64,000 nt of DNA from Hirudo medicinalis. Lineage: Eukaryota > Annelida > Clitellata > Hirudinida > Hirudinidae. The notes beneath the pieces were generated by a model. It searched no databases. It was not told where the DNA came from and saw only the letters and a list, made by a program, of their open reading frames with translations. Positions 37,001 through 51,800 of this stretch are shown piece by piece; positions within the stretch are counted from its first letter, which is position 1, and every line of letters begins with the position of its first letter. Both the position numbers and the translations under genes were made by a program. The stretch lies in the NCBI GenBank assembly GCA_011800805.1, contig MPNW01000133.1, forward strand, positions 11,002 through 75,001. The letters run 5' to 3'.

Positions 37001-40000
37001 CATACTTCTTTCATTTCATTCAAAAAACATAGATAACACTGGTTGCTTATGATCAATTAATAAGTTATAAAATTATTAAATTAAAAATAACTCATAAAAT
37101 TATGTTAATGTGCAGCTTGTAACCCGTTGAATCCCTGTAAGAATGGAGGAACATGTATGGATGTTGACGTCAGTCCTGGTTACAAATGCCAATGTTCTCC
37201 TGGTTATTTAGGTGCCTCTTGTGCTTCCAGTAAGCTGTTTTGCTTACATATTTACATATTTTCTGATTGGTCTGTTAGAGAGCATTTCAATTCATTCCAA
37301 TTCTAAGGAATGTAATACTTTGAAAATATAATCTTTGGGAAATAGCCACGGAATATGATAATTAGTAATTGAATCATGAACTAAGAAAAGAAATTATGTA
37401 ATTTCCAGGCTGTATCCATTAAATTGTTTTTATTGTATTAAGTATTAACAAATGCTGTCTTTTAATAATAATAATAGTTAATTTATAATGCGCCATTTGC
37501 ATAGTCAGAGGCGTCTTTTTTAGTAAACTGTATCCTTCATTTTGAAGGTTATGCTGTCTGTCAATGTTTTGGAGATCCTCATTGCATCACCTTTGACGGG
37601 ATGATGCTAGACTACCAAGGAACCAGAAAACACAAGTTGGTGGAATGGATGGGAGACCAAATGAACCTTCCATTCACCATCTTTGGGAAAAACATCAACT
37701 TCAAGGTAAGAATTATATTATTTATTTTATTACAGTAATTCTCATGGAATTGTCAGAACTTTGCATAAATCTCAATAATCTTTGTCATTGTCAAAGTTAT
37801 CATTTCAAACCATGCAGGGCTTTCCAAAGGTTTCATTTGTGAACATGGTCGAGTTGTCTTACAACAATATGCTGATCAGAATGACCAAGGCCTTCAAATC
37901 CTCTTTCGCACCCATCATTGTTACTGTTAGTGATCTGTTGATGCACTAAATTTTTTCTAAAAAAAAATTATGAATAACAATTTCAAATAAAAACACATAC
38001 CTTATTATTTAGTATTAATTGCAATTACCTAGTAAGACCAACAAGATGGGCAATAGACAAACAAAATTTATTTACGACGAGCAGGTAAATTTCGAAGAGG
38101 TAGAAATCCCATACATGAAAAACAACCTCACCATCTTGAGAAGAGGAAGATTTGTTGAACTGCATAACAACCAGGGTCTCATTTTGACCTTCAGTAGCAA
38201 ATGGCAGTTCAAGGTCAAATTGTCAGCAGATTTCTTTGGAAAGAACCTGTCTGGACTTTGTGGTAATTTCGATGGAAGGATTGACAATGATAAAAAAAAA
38301 GCAGATGGAAACTTGGCCAATGGAAACACCTCATTCAGCTGGGGAAGAGATTTGGGAGATAGTTTCATCCTTCAGAACGACACCGAGGATGATGAGTAGG
38401 TATTTTCTGTATTAAAATTTTAATTGCAATTGAGTTGCATATTTTATTAATATTCGTAATGAGTATTATTAAAACAAACCAGGAAATTTCCAACTCCCAC
38501 TGACTCAACTCCTCCGCAATGTCCTCCGTCAGTCCTAGAAAGTGCCAAACAGACTTGTGCCTTCATCACCTCAACAACGGGCCCCTTTTCCAAATGCCTC
38601 AGCAAAATACCTTCAGATGTGGTAGGTATTCTGATAATAATGAACTCAATGGGTTTGCCAATGCCGATTACTGATGTTCGCATATTATCGTATGCATAAT
38701 ATGCATAATATCGCATTGTTATTATTATAATAGTTATATTAATAAGCATTCTATTGTAGTAATATGTTGTCAATACTATAAAAGTGGAAGAAGATCGACA
38801 TAAAAAAATTATTAACAGTTTTACTTTTACTATTTCATTTATGATAGTTGGAATATGTACAAATTCAAAAGATTGTTTAAGAAAATGTTTGTAAATTAGT
38901 GCTATTTAAACATATTATTAGTTGCTAATAATTTATTATTACAGATTATTATATAATTAATACATTATTTAATAGATATTGTCAATAATCAGTGACTAAT
39001 ACTGCTTAAATAGCTCCAGCAGAGATATGATTGGTGCTTGTTCGATGTGAGCCTGACATGCGATGCTTCTCTCTCATTGGACAGCCTCACTCTGCTATCA
39101 GACATATGTTCAGAGATGAACATCATTGTGGACTGGAGAGCAGTTCTTAAAATACGTAATATTTTTGATAATGTAAATATTAAGTTACAAGTTAATAATT
39201 AATACGTAATATTATCAATATTTCCTTGGGGCAACCTTTGAGCATCGTCAGTGTTTTCTACAAATTTCTGTTTATGTCTTCTGATAAATGATCTAAAGAA
39301 AAAATAAAATAACATGAAAGCATAATGTAAATGCTTAATAACATTAAACTTAAAAAGAGTTTTTAATACATAAATACACTCACCAAAGTAATTTCTAGAC
39401 TACTAACATCACAGCGACCTTTCTATTAAAACCATGTTGGCATTTATAACTATCAAATGTGATGATATTATGCATTGCAATTTTCATGACTGAAGTTTTG
39501 CTATGTAATATTAATAATGTAAATTTAATTATATAATTATTTTGCACAGCCTGCCAATGTCCCATTGAAGGAATGTCTTGTTCTGGTCTTACTCCGCCAT
39601 GCATTCCATCCTGCCAAGATCCTCTAGCAGCCGAGAACTGCTCTCTGCCTCAAGTTCAAGACGTCTGCACATGTCCACCCGGAAAAGTCTTGTTCCAGGA
39701 CAAGTGCGTGTTTGTGTCGGAGTGTGGCTGCATCGATGGAAGGGGGAAGTCAAGACAGGTTGGATGTTGTTGTTTTTTCATCAGAACCTTTTGGAATTAT
39801 TATTATTATTATTAACACATTATTATTTATAACATGCTAAATATCATTTGGTCGTCTCAATTATATCCCATATATTTGGTCTTCTAGTACTTTTAAACTT
39901 TATGCTATTTTGATAATTCGTAAGTTAAAATTAAATTTGTTTCGATATCCGAAACTAAAGAGCTAGAGCTAAAGTTTGAATTACTCAGTATTGTCTCAGT

Positions 40001-43000
40001 CTCTACATTTTTTTTCTCTCCGTTATTAAGATTGGGGAGACATGGTTAACCCCTGACTGCAGGGCATTTAAGTGTGTCAGGTCAAATGTCATTGAGTCAC
40101 GAACTCCCGCATGTCCTGCTAATGCAACATGTAAAGATGGCCACTGTGTAGCTCTGAGTTTGTAGAATTTGATTTCTTGTTTTTTAATATTATGATGCTC
40201 GTGATGATATTTATTAAGATGAAGAAGGAGGTGATGTCATCAGTGTGACTGTGATTAAATCTAATTTGGTATTTGTGTTATTGTGATCTTTGAAGTAGAC
40301 ATCCTCAGATTGTGGTACTAATGATAAAGATTTTAACCATCACTAGATTAAATATTTTTATTTAAACACTTTATATCTCGAACATTTAAACATTAGATTG
40401 TAACGTTATAATATATTATATATATATTATATAGATGCTCAATGTTCAAATAACACCTGTGATGCAACTGGTGGCAAATGTGTTCTCAATGGGGAAGGAT
40501 CCTTTTCATGCAGATGCAAACCTGGATTTGCAGGGAGCAGGTGCCAATATAGTGAGTATTGACTTTATTGCATTCAATTGATTGCATTTTATTGCATTGA
40601 TGTTTTCAGTAATTTGATATTATAAATGATTATACATTTGTAATATAATAATAATACTTTATGATTAATTATATGAACAAACATTTGCACAACCTCTATG
40701 CAAAACATATTCTAAAGAATGTTATTTGTTTTCCTAGCGTTTTATTATGAATGTACTATTTTATATGTTGTTGTTTTTAAGGAGAATCAACATGCAAGTG
40801 CAAAGGAGACATTCACTGTCAAACATTTGATGGCCTTTACCTCGACTATCAAGGACTGTGCAAATTTGTGCTCGTCAATTCAACCAATGCAGATTATCCA
40901 TTCACTGTTTATGGGAAAAATGTTGTCAGGTGAATAAAAATGTGCGATTATTATCGATAGTGATTGTTTCATGCTTTTGAAATTATTGAAAGCAAATTCT
41001 CTTTCGATCTTTGGGCTTAAAAATTCACAAAATAAAAAATAATTAATTAGTTGATAAACCTCTTCGTCATGTGATATAATTTAGGTTCCAAAAACCAAGG
41101 GTATCATGGATATTGTTTGGCGAGATACACTTCAATGGAAGCATCATCAGAATGGGTAGGAATTCAGCAGAAGATAAAGAAATTAAGATTCGGGTGGGTT
41201 TTTGTGATTAACTATTCTAACACAAAATTTATGCCTTTATGGATTAAAAAATAATTTCAAACACGTTTGATATTGTTACGTTATTAAAGTAATATTTTTC
41301 GGTAATAACTTAGGTGAACCTTTATGAATTTCATTACCTGTTACCATCACATCTAGGTTGATGGGGCACCTGTTACAGTCAGTCAGGCTTGGTTTCCAAG
41401 TTTCCAGGTGTACAAGACAGGCAAATACCACGTGTTCCAAAGTCGTGACAAGAAGCTGCAGGTGGTCCTGGGCAAGGATTGGACAATAAAAATAGCTCTG
41501 GCAGAAGGTGGTAGTGGAAAAGTGGAAGGCCTCTGTGGCAACAACAACAACGTGAGAAGTGATGACAACAAGTTGAGGAACGGAACCATGCTGGCAGAAG
41601 TTAATGTGAAGAAGTCAGGAAAGTTGATTGGAGACAGCTACGTGGTTGCTGATCCTGATGTCACCAATGTCTCGTGAGATTATGAAGTTTATTTTTAAAT
41701 ATTTTTATTATTTACTTTATTGATTAATTATTAATATTAATTATTTTAAATTAATAATGATACTAATTATTTTTTATTAATAACGTTATTAATTTTTAAC
41801 GTTATTAAGTGATTATTTTTTAGTGTTATTTTATACTATTTATTTGTAGTCATTAATAATCATCGAGTTGTTGCTGAAAATTAATTTAAATCATATTTAT
41901 ATATAATATAATAGCTAAAGATATTTGTATGATGTAACTAGGTTGTTTCATAATGGGACGGAAAAAAGAATTTGATGAATATGAATTTATAATTTTAGAT
42001 TGAATTAAACTAATTACAGCAATAATATGCTTATCATGTATGCACATCATAGAGCTTTCATGAAAATCTAGGTATAATTTAAGTATAAAACAAATAATAA
42101 GTACCACAAAAATCTAAATCCTTAAATGCTTCTTGCTTTATAGGGTCTGTGTACAGCCACCAACTCTACCTAACCCTCCTCCTTGCCCTGCGGCTCAAGT
42201 CAAGAGAGCGGCATCAACCTGTGGTGCCATTTCTGATCCAAATGGAGTCTTTGCCGCTTGTTTCCCACCAGGAAACCACTCGTCAAACGTCACAAATGTT
42301 TCTGAAGACTTCAACATCACTCAGTTCAAGGAGTGGTGTGATTTTGATTTTAGTGAAACTTGTCAATTTGAGGCGGTTGATATAGCAGTCTCAGTATTTG
42401 CCCAGGTATGTTGAAATCGATAACTGAATAGTTTCTTAAATAAGGAATCATTTTATGTGATCTTAAATTTACGACTTACAAAGTGAAATTGTACCTTAAT
42501 TGTAATGTTACTTAATTTATTTGTTATTTAATTTCGTAATCGCTAGTATATTAATATTAAATATTACAAAATTAATTAATTGAATACTATATTGAAGGTC
42601 ACTTTAACTGAGGAAACAAACTTGTAATTAGTTATGTTAATTAACTTTTAAATACTAAAAAGTTGCTATGATTTTATTTTCTACAGATGTGCATTGATGA
42701 GGCAATCACGAATAGCAACCTCACTGTCAGGAGAAATGTCACCATCAACTCAACTGTTGTAGAAAAAGAATTTGAAACTGAAGTGGTGGCCGATATTGAA
42801 GCTGTTGTCAACTTCAGATCTGCCCTCAATCTGAGTCAGTTTATATTATATGTTGAATCAAAAAAATTAATAGAAGATTATAAACCTAACTTAACTTTGT
42901 TATTCATAAATTTAAAATTAATTAGCTCACCTATAATTTTGTTCTCTTTCTGACAGCTGTGACATGCGATGATCCCAATTCCAAGTACACCCCTCGATCG

Positions 43001-45796
43001 ACTGGATGTCCTGCCACATGTGAAAACCCAAATGCGGCTTTGGATGACTGCCTTCTTCCAGATGTTTATGACGCCTGTGTCTGCCCTCTTGGATTCCTCC
43101 TTTTCCAGGACTTCTGCATTCTTCCAGCTGATTGTGGTTGTGTTCGAAACAACTCCGCCTATCTTGTATGTTTTTGGAAACTTTACATTTGATTGTAAAT
43201 TTTGATAAATTTTGATAAATAATTGTGGCTAATAAATGATTCGGATTCATAATATACTCAAATAAGATCAGCTAAATAAAAAAAAAAGTTCGTAATGTTC
43301 TATCACTTTGATCGTATTTGATTAAGTCAACTAATTATTCATAACTGATTGTTTCAATCAAAAGATTGTTCAATTGAGTTTCTTTCTCAGGTTGGTAACT
43401 CGTGGATGACGAACAACTGCACGGTGAACAACACTTGTATTAAAGATGACAACGGCACTTCGATCATCAACTCCACATCGGCCTCTTGTCCTGTAGGAAA
43501 ACAATGCACAGCAGATAATACTTGCTCTGGTTTGTTTTGATAATTTTTTAAGTAAATGGTTAACAATTGCAGATTTGCAATCAAGTTAAGGACTTAAATT
43601 GTCAATCTTTATAAAAAAAAAATCTCTGAGGATTCAGTGACATATTTGGAATTTACACTAAAAAAACATGCTGAGATTAATTAAATATTTATTATTATTG
43701 AATAATCTATAAATTGTTGACCAATCAATCTTTTAACTCATTTATTTTGTTCTATTCATTTATCTCAATCTGCCCATTTAGGGTCAATAAATAGCTTTGG
43801 TTCTGAAATTATTTGATGTCTGAATGTGTTTACAAATTCTTGCTTCTTCCTTTGGACTTGTGACTGAGTAAAGTTGACTTCACTGTTCACTCACTCAGCA
43901 TGCCAGCCTGTTTCACCGTGTAAGAATGGAGCCAAATGTGAAGGTGGAACAAATTCCTCTTCAGCTCTGTATATCTGCAAATGTCCCCCTGGTTTTGCTG
44001 GTGTTGACTGTGGACAAGTTCTGCGTGAGTTTCATTGCTTTGCATATTACGTTTTTAATTAAAGATTATTGAAATAAAATAATAAGTAAATAAAAACTTG
44101 ATTCGTGAGCTAAAAGATAAAAACCCATTCAGCTTTTAGATGATGTGAATTAAAAAAAAAATAAACTTAATTACATTAAAATTAGCCCTGCTGCCAACAT
44201 CATTATTTTTATCAATTCGTGTTGTTTTTAGCCATTAAATGTATTTTAATAAATCACATTCATCAGAAGCACTGAATTTACAATGATTACTTTTTCATCC
44301 CAAAGGTCCTTTTGGTTCCTGCTATTTCTTTGGCAATGGACATCTTATAACCTTTGATGGTTTGCCCCTTAACCTTAACACCACCTGCAAGGTCACCCTC
44401 TTACAAACTTCAGACTTCTCTGTAAGCCTTAAAGCTTCACCACTCAACGGATTAACCACCTTCTCCTACCTGGAGGTTGTCATGACAACTGTCAAAGTAA
44501 AACTTACCGTGGAACAAAATGCATCTTTGCTGGTCTATGTGAGTTGATGATTGGTTTATTGATTGAAGTGAATTATTTTGTTAAATGCTTTAGAATTTAA
44601 ATTGTAGTTTAATTATAAGTTTAAATTAAATTCCTAATTAAATTTTGAATTGTGGGATTGATGATTGATACAAATAATTAATTATTTGAACATTACACAA
44701 TTAAGTCAGGTAGCTTGTAATTATGGTTTATTTCATAAAAGCGAACACGTGTCACGAACATGTGTTATAATATTTTATTAAATTTTAATAAATTAATCTG
44801 GGTTAAGGTTAATTATTTTTGCCAAATTTAAATTTAGTTTTTTTATAATTTTAAAATAACTTTTTTTTTAAACTTTTAAATTTATAACTTTCAGTCCACG
44901 TAACATAATCAAATCACTCACTAATTTTGAAAATTTACATTTTTTGATGAAATCTCACCAGGTGAATAACAGCCTCTCCATAGAACCTCCGTACAACAGC
45001 ACATACTTTGAGTTGAAGTACATTGGAGAATTCATTGAATTCAGTATTCAGGATCTGAAGATTCTCTTCTCTGAAAGTGCATTCGAGATTAAGCTCTCGT
45101 CAAACTTAAAAGGGAAGGTTAGAACGAATACATTTGGTTTGAATGCTAAATTATTACGATATTTAAATAAATATTATAATAAATAAATTTAATAATAAAT
45201 AAATTTAATATCGCTATTAACTGCAACTTGTATTACTTATTATATGTAACGTAATATTAGTTATAGAAACTCTTGCGAGCGGATAGGATTTACCATATCA
45301 AATCGAAAGCTTTAAACACTTGACAACTATTATTGTTTGTTATATATAACATGTTCTATATAATATGTATAATATAATTAATATGTATAACATAATATAA
45401 ATAATAACATCACCCAATTCTCATTATTAAAATTAAATTAATATAACAATGTCATTGCAATAATTACCAGAATTTACAAAGAATAAATTCAAATACCAAA
45501 CCAATCATAATCTAATGACTGTAAGAAGTGAATTCTAAAAAATATTAACCAAATTAAAAACAATAACAAGTGAAAAATATTGTAAGTGGTTATTTATTTA
45601 TTATTGTTTTCATTGAAGACCAAAGGTGTTTGTGGAGATTACAATGACGTGATATCAGATGACCTTAAAACCTCATCAGGACAGCAAATACCCCTAACAA
45701 GAGATGGATGGGCAGGTGAAAATGAGACCAGAGCTTTTGTGGAGAGCTTCCAGGATGCCAATGATACCAAGTATTTGGAAATTAAAATTGTCTTGG

Positions 45797-45828
<32 letters not shown>

Positions 45829-48800
45829 TGAATATATAAAGTAATTATTATTTTACGAGCGACACCTTTCCAACAACCTTTTTGTCAATAAATTGTACAA
45901 AGTGCATGCATTTAATTAATTAAAACATTGATTTTCAAGGTCATGCAGTTCACCCAAAGCACCTTTGAGGTCACCGTGTTCTTTTGATGTTTTATCACTC
46001 GGAGACAAATGCAAAGTAGAAACATGGATTTGTATTTAATATTTTATTTTTAAATAAACCTTTGTTGAAATATCAATGAAATATAAATGTAACAAGTAAA
46101 TTTATCAGTTCTTAATTTATTAAAAATTACAAAACAACTTATTAATTATGGATTAACTTAGAATTTATAATAAACATTAAACCCACTAGGAAATTATGAA
46201 CCTACAAGGCCCCCTCAAGGACTGCCTGACAAACGTGAGCTCCTTGGTGCTGAACGTGACATTGAGTTGGTGTCTCAGTGACGTCAGAGAAACCTGTGAT
46301 GTCGGAGTGGCAGGTGTCAATATCAGGTTCATTTACGACAGGTGTTTCGAGGTTTCAACGAAATCTCCTCCTCCGCCGCTCTGTGATTTGCTGAAGCTCC
46401 GTACGTTTTCACAAATGCTGAAAAGATGGAGTAATAACGTTAATTAACAAAGATAATTTAAACAGTATTTCAACAATAATATATCTAAAATACTTATTAT
46501 TAATAATATTTAAAAATATTTGTGTCTTTATTATTTGTAGGAAATTCTAATATTTTCTTTATTATTGTTCCAGCAACTTGCCAATGTGCAAAACCAAACA
46601 CAACATTCATGCCTAAATCGTCTGCATGTCCTGCCAGTTGTAAAAATCCTGACCAAGCATCTCAGTGCCACCTGGCAGACCTTCTGAATGTTTGTGGATG
46701 TTCTGATGGTTTTCTTCTTTTCCAGGGAAGATGCATTCCAGCTGGAAGTTGTGGATGCTTCGATGAGAAAGGAGTTTCTCACGATGTCAGTTGACCACTT
46801 CGTAACGTGATATTATAACATTTTTCGCATAATAATAATAGGAATTAATATTTTATATTATTAATAATAATTGATATTATATTGCACTAACAATTAGTAT
46901 CTATTACATTAAATATTACACTAAATACTAAAGCCATTAGAATGTCGTTGAGTAATAGTAAACTTGTAAAAATAATTATATCTTTAATAACTTGTAAACT
47001 GTTATTGTAGATTGGAGAATTTTGGTTGAGTGCCACCTGTGCAATCAAATACACCTGCCCATCCAATGGTTCGATCAGCGAAGAACCTTATACTTGCAAT
47101 AAAACGTGTGTCAAAGGTGCATGCACAGGTGAGATGAGATTAATTATTACTGGAGAAAATCTAAATTTTCTTTATGAAATATTAATTACGAGTTAACTGA
47201 TTAAACTAAGTTACATAATCCCACTTAAATTGTCAGAAGCTTACAAGTTTACAAGTTTACAAATTTACATTTGTGAAAGCAGATATTTTAAAGTAATTTA
47301 TCATAATTTATTTCAACTTAAATTTTGAAAAACAACGACAATTGTTTTGAAATCTTCAGCGCATTTGGAAACATACTTAAAGATTCCTAATCATATTTTT
47401 GATGACTTTCACTTCAGCTTGCACAAATCCTTCACAATGTGTTGGTGGAAAGTGTTACGACACGAATAACGATCCTGGTTATTTCTGCAGATGCAACCCT
47501 GGTCTTGTTGGAAATGGACTATCCTGTAGAAGTTTGTTATTTTATTATTTTTTATTATTACTATTACTTATTATTATTTAATATCATTTGAAATTAAATT
47601 TACATATTACAATTAAGTTATAATTCATGAAAAGTATTTTGTTCACAAAAATATTTTTTCGATATTTTTTTAGTCAATCTGACTGTGACACAAAATGAAC
47701 CTGAATAACATAAAAGTTATCTTCATCTTATCTTGCCTTGAATCACTCCTTTGATTAATTTTTTTCGTCACTCATTTATTTGGAATGGATTGATGGAGTG
47801 ACACCAAGCAATCAATAATAATGAAACAATTTTAAGCCAAATGAAATTTGTTTGTTTCCATGGAATAATTTCAGGACGAGATGCTGGTGTCTGTTCAGTG
47901 TACGGTGATCCCCACTACATTTCCTTTGACAAGCAGTACTTCGACTACCAGGGAACGTCCAAATACGTCCTCCTCGATTCTCTCGACAAAACTCGACCAA
48001 TTAGGATCTTGTCCAAGAATGTTCCAGTGAAAAGAAAATCCAAGGTACATTGTAAAATTAAAAAGATCTAATGATATTATTATATAATATTAATATAGTA
48101 TTATTATTATTATCATTATTATTACATTACTATTATTATATTATTATTATTATATAATATTAATAACAATAATATTATTATAATATGTTTATAATAATTT
48201 ATAATATGTTGCTCTTAGCAAAAAAACTTTTAAGAATGTGAGCTTTCTTGAATTGAATCAATTTGAATTGCATTCCATTTACAAATCAACTGTTGGAATT
48301 AATGAATGTTGACAGACTCTTTATTGGTTTTCTGGATATTTAAAAATATTAAACTTTAAAATATTAAAGAAATTTGATAAAAGATGAATGCAAGATAACT
48401 GGGACAAATGCTAAAAAACATATGTATATATGTTAACATATGTATATAAAAAACATATGTATATATGTTTTTAAATATATGTGAACATAATGTTGACATT
48501 AATTAGTTCAATAATTTTTTTTAAATTACCAAGTTTTGGCAAATATATGAACATTATTTGATTTAAACATATTTTATTTCCAGGTGTCTGTGTTGGATTA
48601 CGCTGAAGTTTTGTTCAGGAACAAAACCTTCAAACTTCAGAGAGCTTACGATGGCATCTTTGCTCCCATTGTTGCTAAGGTTGGCAAACATACATTTAAG
48701 CAATCTACTAATAATAGAAATATCATTATTTCATTATCGTCGTCATCGTCATCACCACCATCAACGTCATCATCATCATCATCATCATCATCATCACTTA

Positions 48801-51800
48801 GGTCAACGATGATTTACTTGGCATCCCATTCAACTCCATTGATGGATCCTTCAATCTGAGCTACGATGGAGACACCCTAAGATTTTCTACCAACATCGGA
48901 GTCACTGTGGCCTTCATGCCGATGTATCGAGCCAATGTTGAGGCAGCATTCCACTTTAAAAATAACCTCACAGGTTTGTGTTAACCTATTCATTTTCCAA
49001 AGTCTTCATTTAAAATGAGATTTTAAAATATGAGAATTCTCGTAATAAACCAGCGACTAGCTGATACTTCAATAATTAATTAAGTTGTTATTAATCCAAC
49101 TGTTATCAACCACCAATAGACTACTGATACACCTTTATCATCAGGACTTTGTGGCAATTTTGATGGCTCTCCCTCAAACGATCTCCAGGTAAGCGGACGT
49201 GATGTGACCTTCCTCCCTGATCCTGGGAATGCTTTTGGAAACAGCTTCGTTTTGGAAAAGTGAGTTGGATTCTAGATATGACTTGTAGAATGTTATTTTT
49301 GAGCAGGGATGTCAATAGCTAAGCTGTAGGTTGTTGATTTTTAGTTCATTTGTTTGCTTTTGTTCTCCAATTTATCGGCTCATTAGTTTCATCATATTCA
49401 CGCTAATAAATCAATTATTTACTTCATAAGTGAGACTTCTTCAAGTGGACCTGTCCTTTCCCCTGACATAAATCTTCCCACTCCTTGCCTGATCGACATT
49501 TCAGCCTATCGGGTGAGATGTCAAGACATGGGGAGTCCCGATGGTCCCTTTGGGGATTGTGTGAAGGGCATGGACCCAATGGAGGTCCAAGTGGCAAAGG
49601 ACAACTGCCTCTTTGATCTGGAGCAGACATGTTCTGCAGATTCTGTTAAGATTGCTTTCCTAACATTTGCCAAGAAGTGTTTCCATGCATTTGGAGCCAA
49701 AGTTGAAAGGGTCAAAGGTGAATGGTTTCTTTTTACGACATTATTTTGTATATAAGGGATTTTTATGGGGAGCACCTGTTTGTGCGTGAATTGTTGAAAG
49801 CTTTTTCTTGGAACATGAAAATATTTTCTTAACTGGTATCTAACTAACTGGCAATTTGCAGTAGATGAATGTCTTTTTTTTGTAAAAATCTTTTTGGTTT
49901 TTTTTAAATTTTAAATCTTTTTCAAATTCCTATTGGATATCCATCAGCAGGAATTCTCCCTTAGGCCTTCCTTTCTGGTTTTCACTTCAGTATTTAGTTG
50001 CTTTATTTTGAATTGTGAATTGTGAGCGTACATTTGTATTTATTTGTTTTTTCAATTTATTTTTTTTATGCTCATTTTATTGAAATTTTTAATAAATGAA
50101 GTGCTACAGAAGTGCTGTCAGGAAAACAATTAAAGTAATTTGTAATCTATCCTGCATCACATATCTGACCTCTAATCAATCTATAGAACTGGAATGTGAA
50201 TGCACCGAACCTTATACCACCTGCATGGCCACATCTTCTGGGTGTCCTGCCACATGTGTGAACCCCTCCAGTCCAGACACCTGCCCCATGTCGGATTCCA
50301 TCTTTGTCTGTGCTTGTCAACCAGGAAGACTTCTCTTCAATGGAAAATGTGTCCTCCCTGGTGACTGTGGATGTGTCTTCACTGATGGAAGAGCCTTTAA
50401 GGCAATTATTATTACTATTATTATTATTATTAATATTGTTATTATTATTATTATTATTGTTGTTGTTATTTATTTATTTAATATTTTTTTTATTGATTTA
50501 AATTGAGTGGTAAAATGCGTTAGAATTGCAGACTTTTAATGTGTTATAATATGATGAATTTATGCATGTTTTTAAAATAAATTATTGAATTTAAGTTGTC
50601 TTAAATTTTTCAAAAATAATTCCAATTACAATATCTTACCATAATAATGTTTTTGCATTATTGCATACATTTTGAATTTATTTCACTTAATAATATTAAT
50701 ATTATCATAGATTGTCTGTAATTACTGAATAATAACTGAATTTCAGATAGGAGAAACATGGCTCAATGATGATTGTTCGTTGAGACTGACATGCACAAGT
50801 CCAAACCTCTACAACAGTGAACTTTACAACTGCAGTGGAAACAAAATTTGTGTCAGTGGAACTTGCAGAGGTTGCACGACAATATTTGTGTCTTGTTCCT
50901 AAGTACAGGCTTGTGAATCATTAACTGGGTCCCAAAACCTTTCTTTTTCTATGAAAAAATAAGGCTTGTGATGATTTTAATTGGTTAAATTTAATCGTTA
51001 AATAGTTGTTTATTTCATTTGAATTACATAAATAATATGAATTTAATTTGAACAAGTAACTTAATTATCACAATATTAATTATATATTTCAGCATGCACC
51101 AAAGATTCTTGTGGTTCGAATGGAGATTGCATTGAAACAACTTCTGCTGTTGGATACATCTGCAGATGCAAGCCTGGATTTTATGGACCAACATGCTCCG
51201 ATGGTGACTGCTTTTATTAATTACTAACTCATTATCTGGGAATTTCATTAGTAGTCTGTTTAAGTGATATCTCTCTAAAGCTTTTTGTGAGAGTGTAATC
51301 AATGATCACATGAATAGAGAATGAAGTAAATGAAGGTTCATTGCTCAACAACAAGATGTAAACAACATTATCATTGTTTGATATCACTTACTAGGCAATG
51401 AAATATTCAAATGAGATTATTCCATTGAAATGACTCAAATAGTCAATAATAAACAATTAAAAGTAAAATTGTTAAAGATAATTAGTTACAAATATTCAAT
51501 TGTTAATAATTATAATAATCATGAGAATTAAAAACATTCATAATTGCAAAGACTCATCCCAACGTGTTTTGTCTCTCCAGCACAAATCAGTGGCTCCTAC
51601 ATAAACAGCCATTGCATGACCTTTGACAAGGCAACATTCGACTTCAAGGGTTCAGGAGAGTTCAAACTTGTGGGGTCAACAAGGGTCAGCAGTTCACCTC
51701 TCCTCATTCCCTTTGAGATTCGTGTGACGAACGTTTTCTTGGGAGACTTGAAGAGGGTGTCCTACGTCGATAGGGTGATGATCATTAGCATGACTTACAG

